64,000 nucleotides of DNA from Megaustenia siamemsis (lineage: Eukaryota; Mollusca; Gastropoda; Stylommatophora; Ariophantidae). Below, piece by piece: positions 63,838 to 64,000 of the stretch (position 1 is the first letter of the stretch; each line of letters opens with the position of its first letter). Below the pieces are notes generated by a model, which made no database searches, was not told the DNA's origin, and saw only the letters and a program-made list of their open reading frames with translations. The DNA lies in contig JAVIAB010000047.1 in the NCBI GenBank assembly GCA_032433765.1, forward strand, positions 13,043,107 through 13,107,106, in the 5' to 3' direction. A program made the translations under genes and the position numbers.

Positions 63838-64000
63838 ACTAAAAAAAAAAAATAAGGGGAAAAAAAAGTAAAAGAAAGCGAATCCGGAGACTAGAATTCA
63901 GATTCTAAAGCAAAATTTTTCCAAGATGATTTTAATTTTCCTTGGGGGGTAAAATGGTGGGGGGGGGGGGGGGGGAAGGGGGTGTAGGTCTTAACTGTAC
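63838..64000. repeat. Low-complexity end: A-rich, then G-rich
   Basis: A-runs with few interruptions at 63841-63872 and about 20 G at 63958-63974. Long homopolymers here may also carry sequencing error. Confidence 0.8.

Overview
The window reads as a piece of an animal nuclear genome, AT-rich and crowded with repeats. The combination of BovB/RTE-type LINEs, several tRNA-derived SINEs with a LINE-like body, hAT elements and a PAN plus C-type lectin gene suggests a lophotrochozoan, most likely a gastropod mollusc. That placement is an inference; no diagnostic marker gene is present. There is no operon-like or prokaryotic organisation, and most long open frames are tandem arrays whose unit length is a multiple of three.

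Three host genes are visible, all on the minus strand, as exons scattered through very large introns. (1) At 44997-45482 lies the 3' part (TM5 to C-tail) of a rhodopsin-like GPCR. (2) At 28899-43575 lie three exons (43575-42861, 35879-35693, 29272-28899) of a probably secreted protein with a PAN/apple-like domain, a Thr/Ser/Asn-rich linker and a C-type lectin domain that ends at a stop codon; phases match at both junctions (0/0, then 1/2). (3) At 5923-13867 lie three phase-compatible exons (13867-13733, 10726-10596, 5972-5923) that appear to encode the cytosolic N-terminus of a two-pore channel, TPC2-like, whose remainder lies beyond the left edge.

Everything else is mobile or tandem DNA. LINE 3' ends fall into several recognisable groups: RTE-1 (three-base tail, best copy 945-3235), RTE-2, RTE-3, RTE-4 (33185-33850), other RTE C-termini, and an RNase H-bearing LINE (6736-7700). 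SINE families A and B share a body but carry different tRNA-like heads; C and E are further families. DNA transposons include a decayed autonomous hAT (53839-56523) with a perfect 8-bp target duplication, two hAT MITEs (23855-24103 and 49490-49932) and a piggyBac-like MITE candidate (35072-35677).

The most unusual feature is the relation of minisatellites to genes. At the 3' edges of TPC2-like exons 1 and 2, of the PAN exon and probably of the GPCR exon, the intron begins with a tandem array whose unit copies the last few exon bases plus the 5' splice site. Hundreds to thousands of bases of repeated splice donors follow, with roughly 70 intact GTAAGT motifs in the PAN intron. Other arrays arise inside LINE 3' ends (19421-19835, 20795-21345), inside a SINE promoter head (28177-28565), or have a higher-order structure (31600-32940, a 105-bp unit of five 21-mers).
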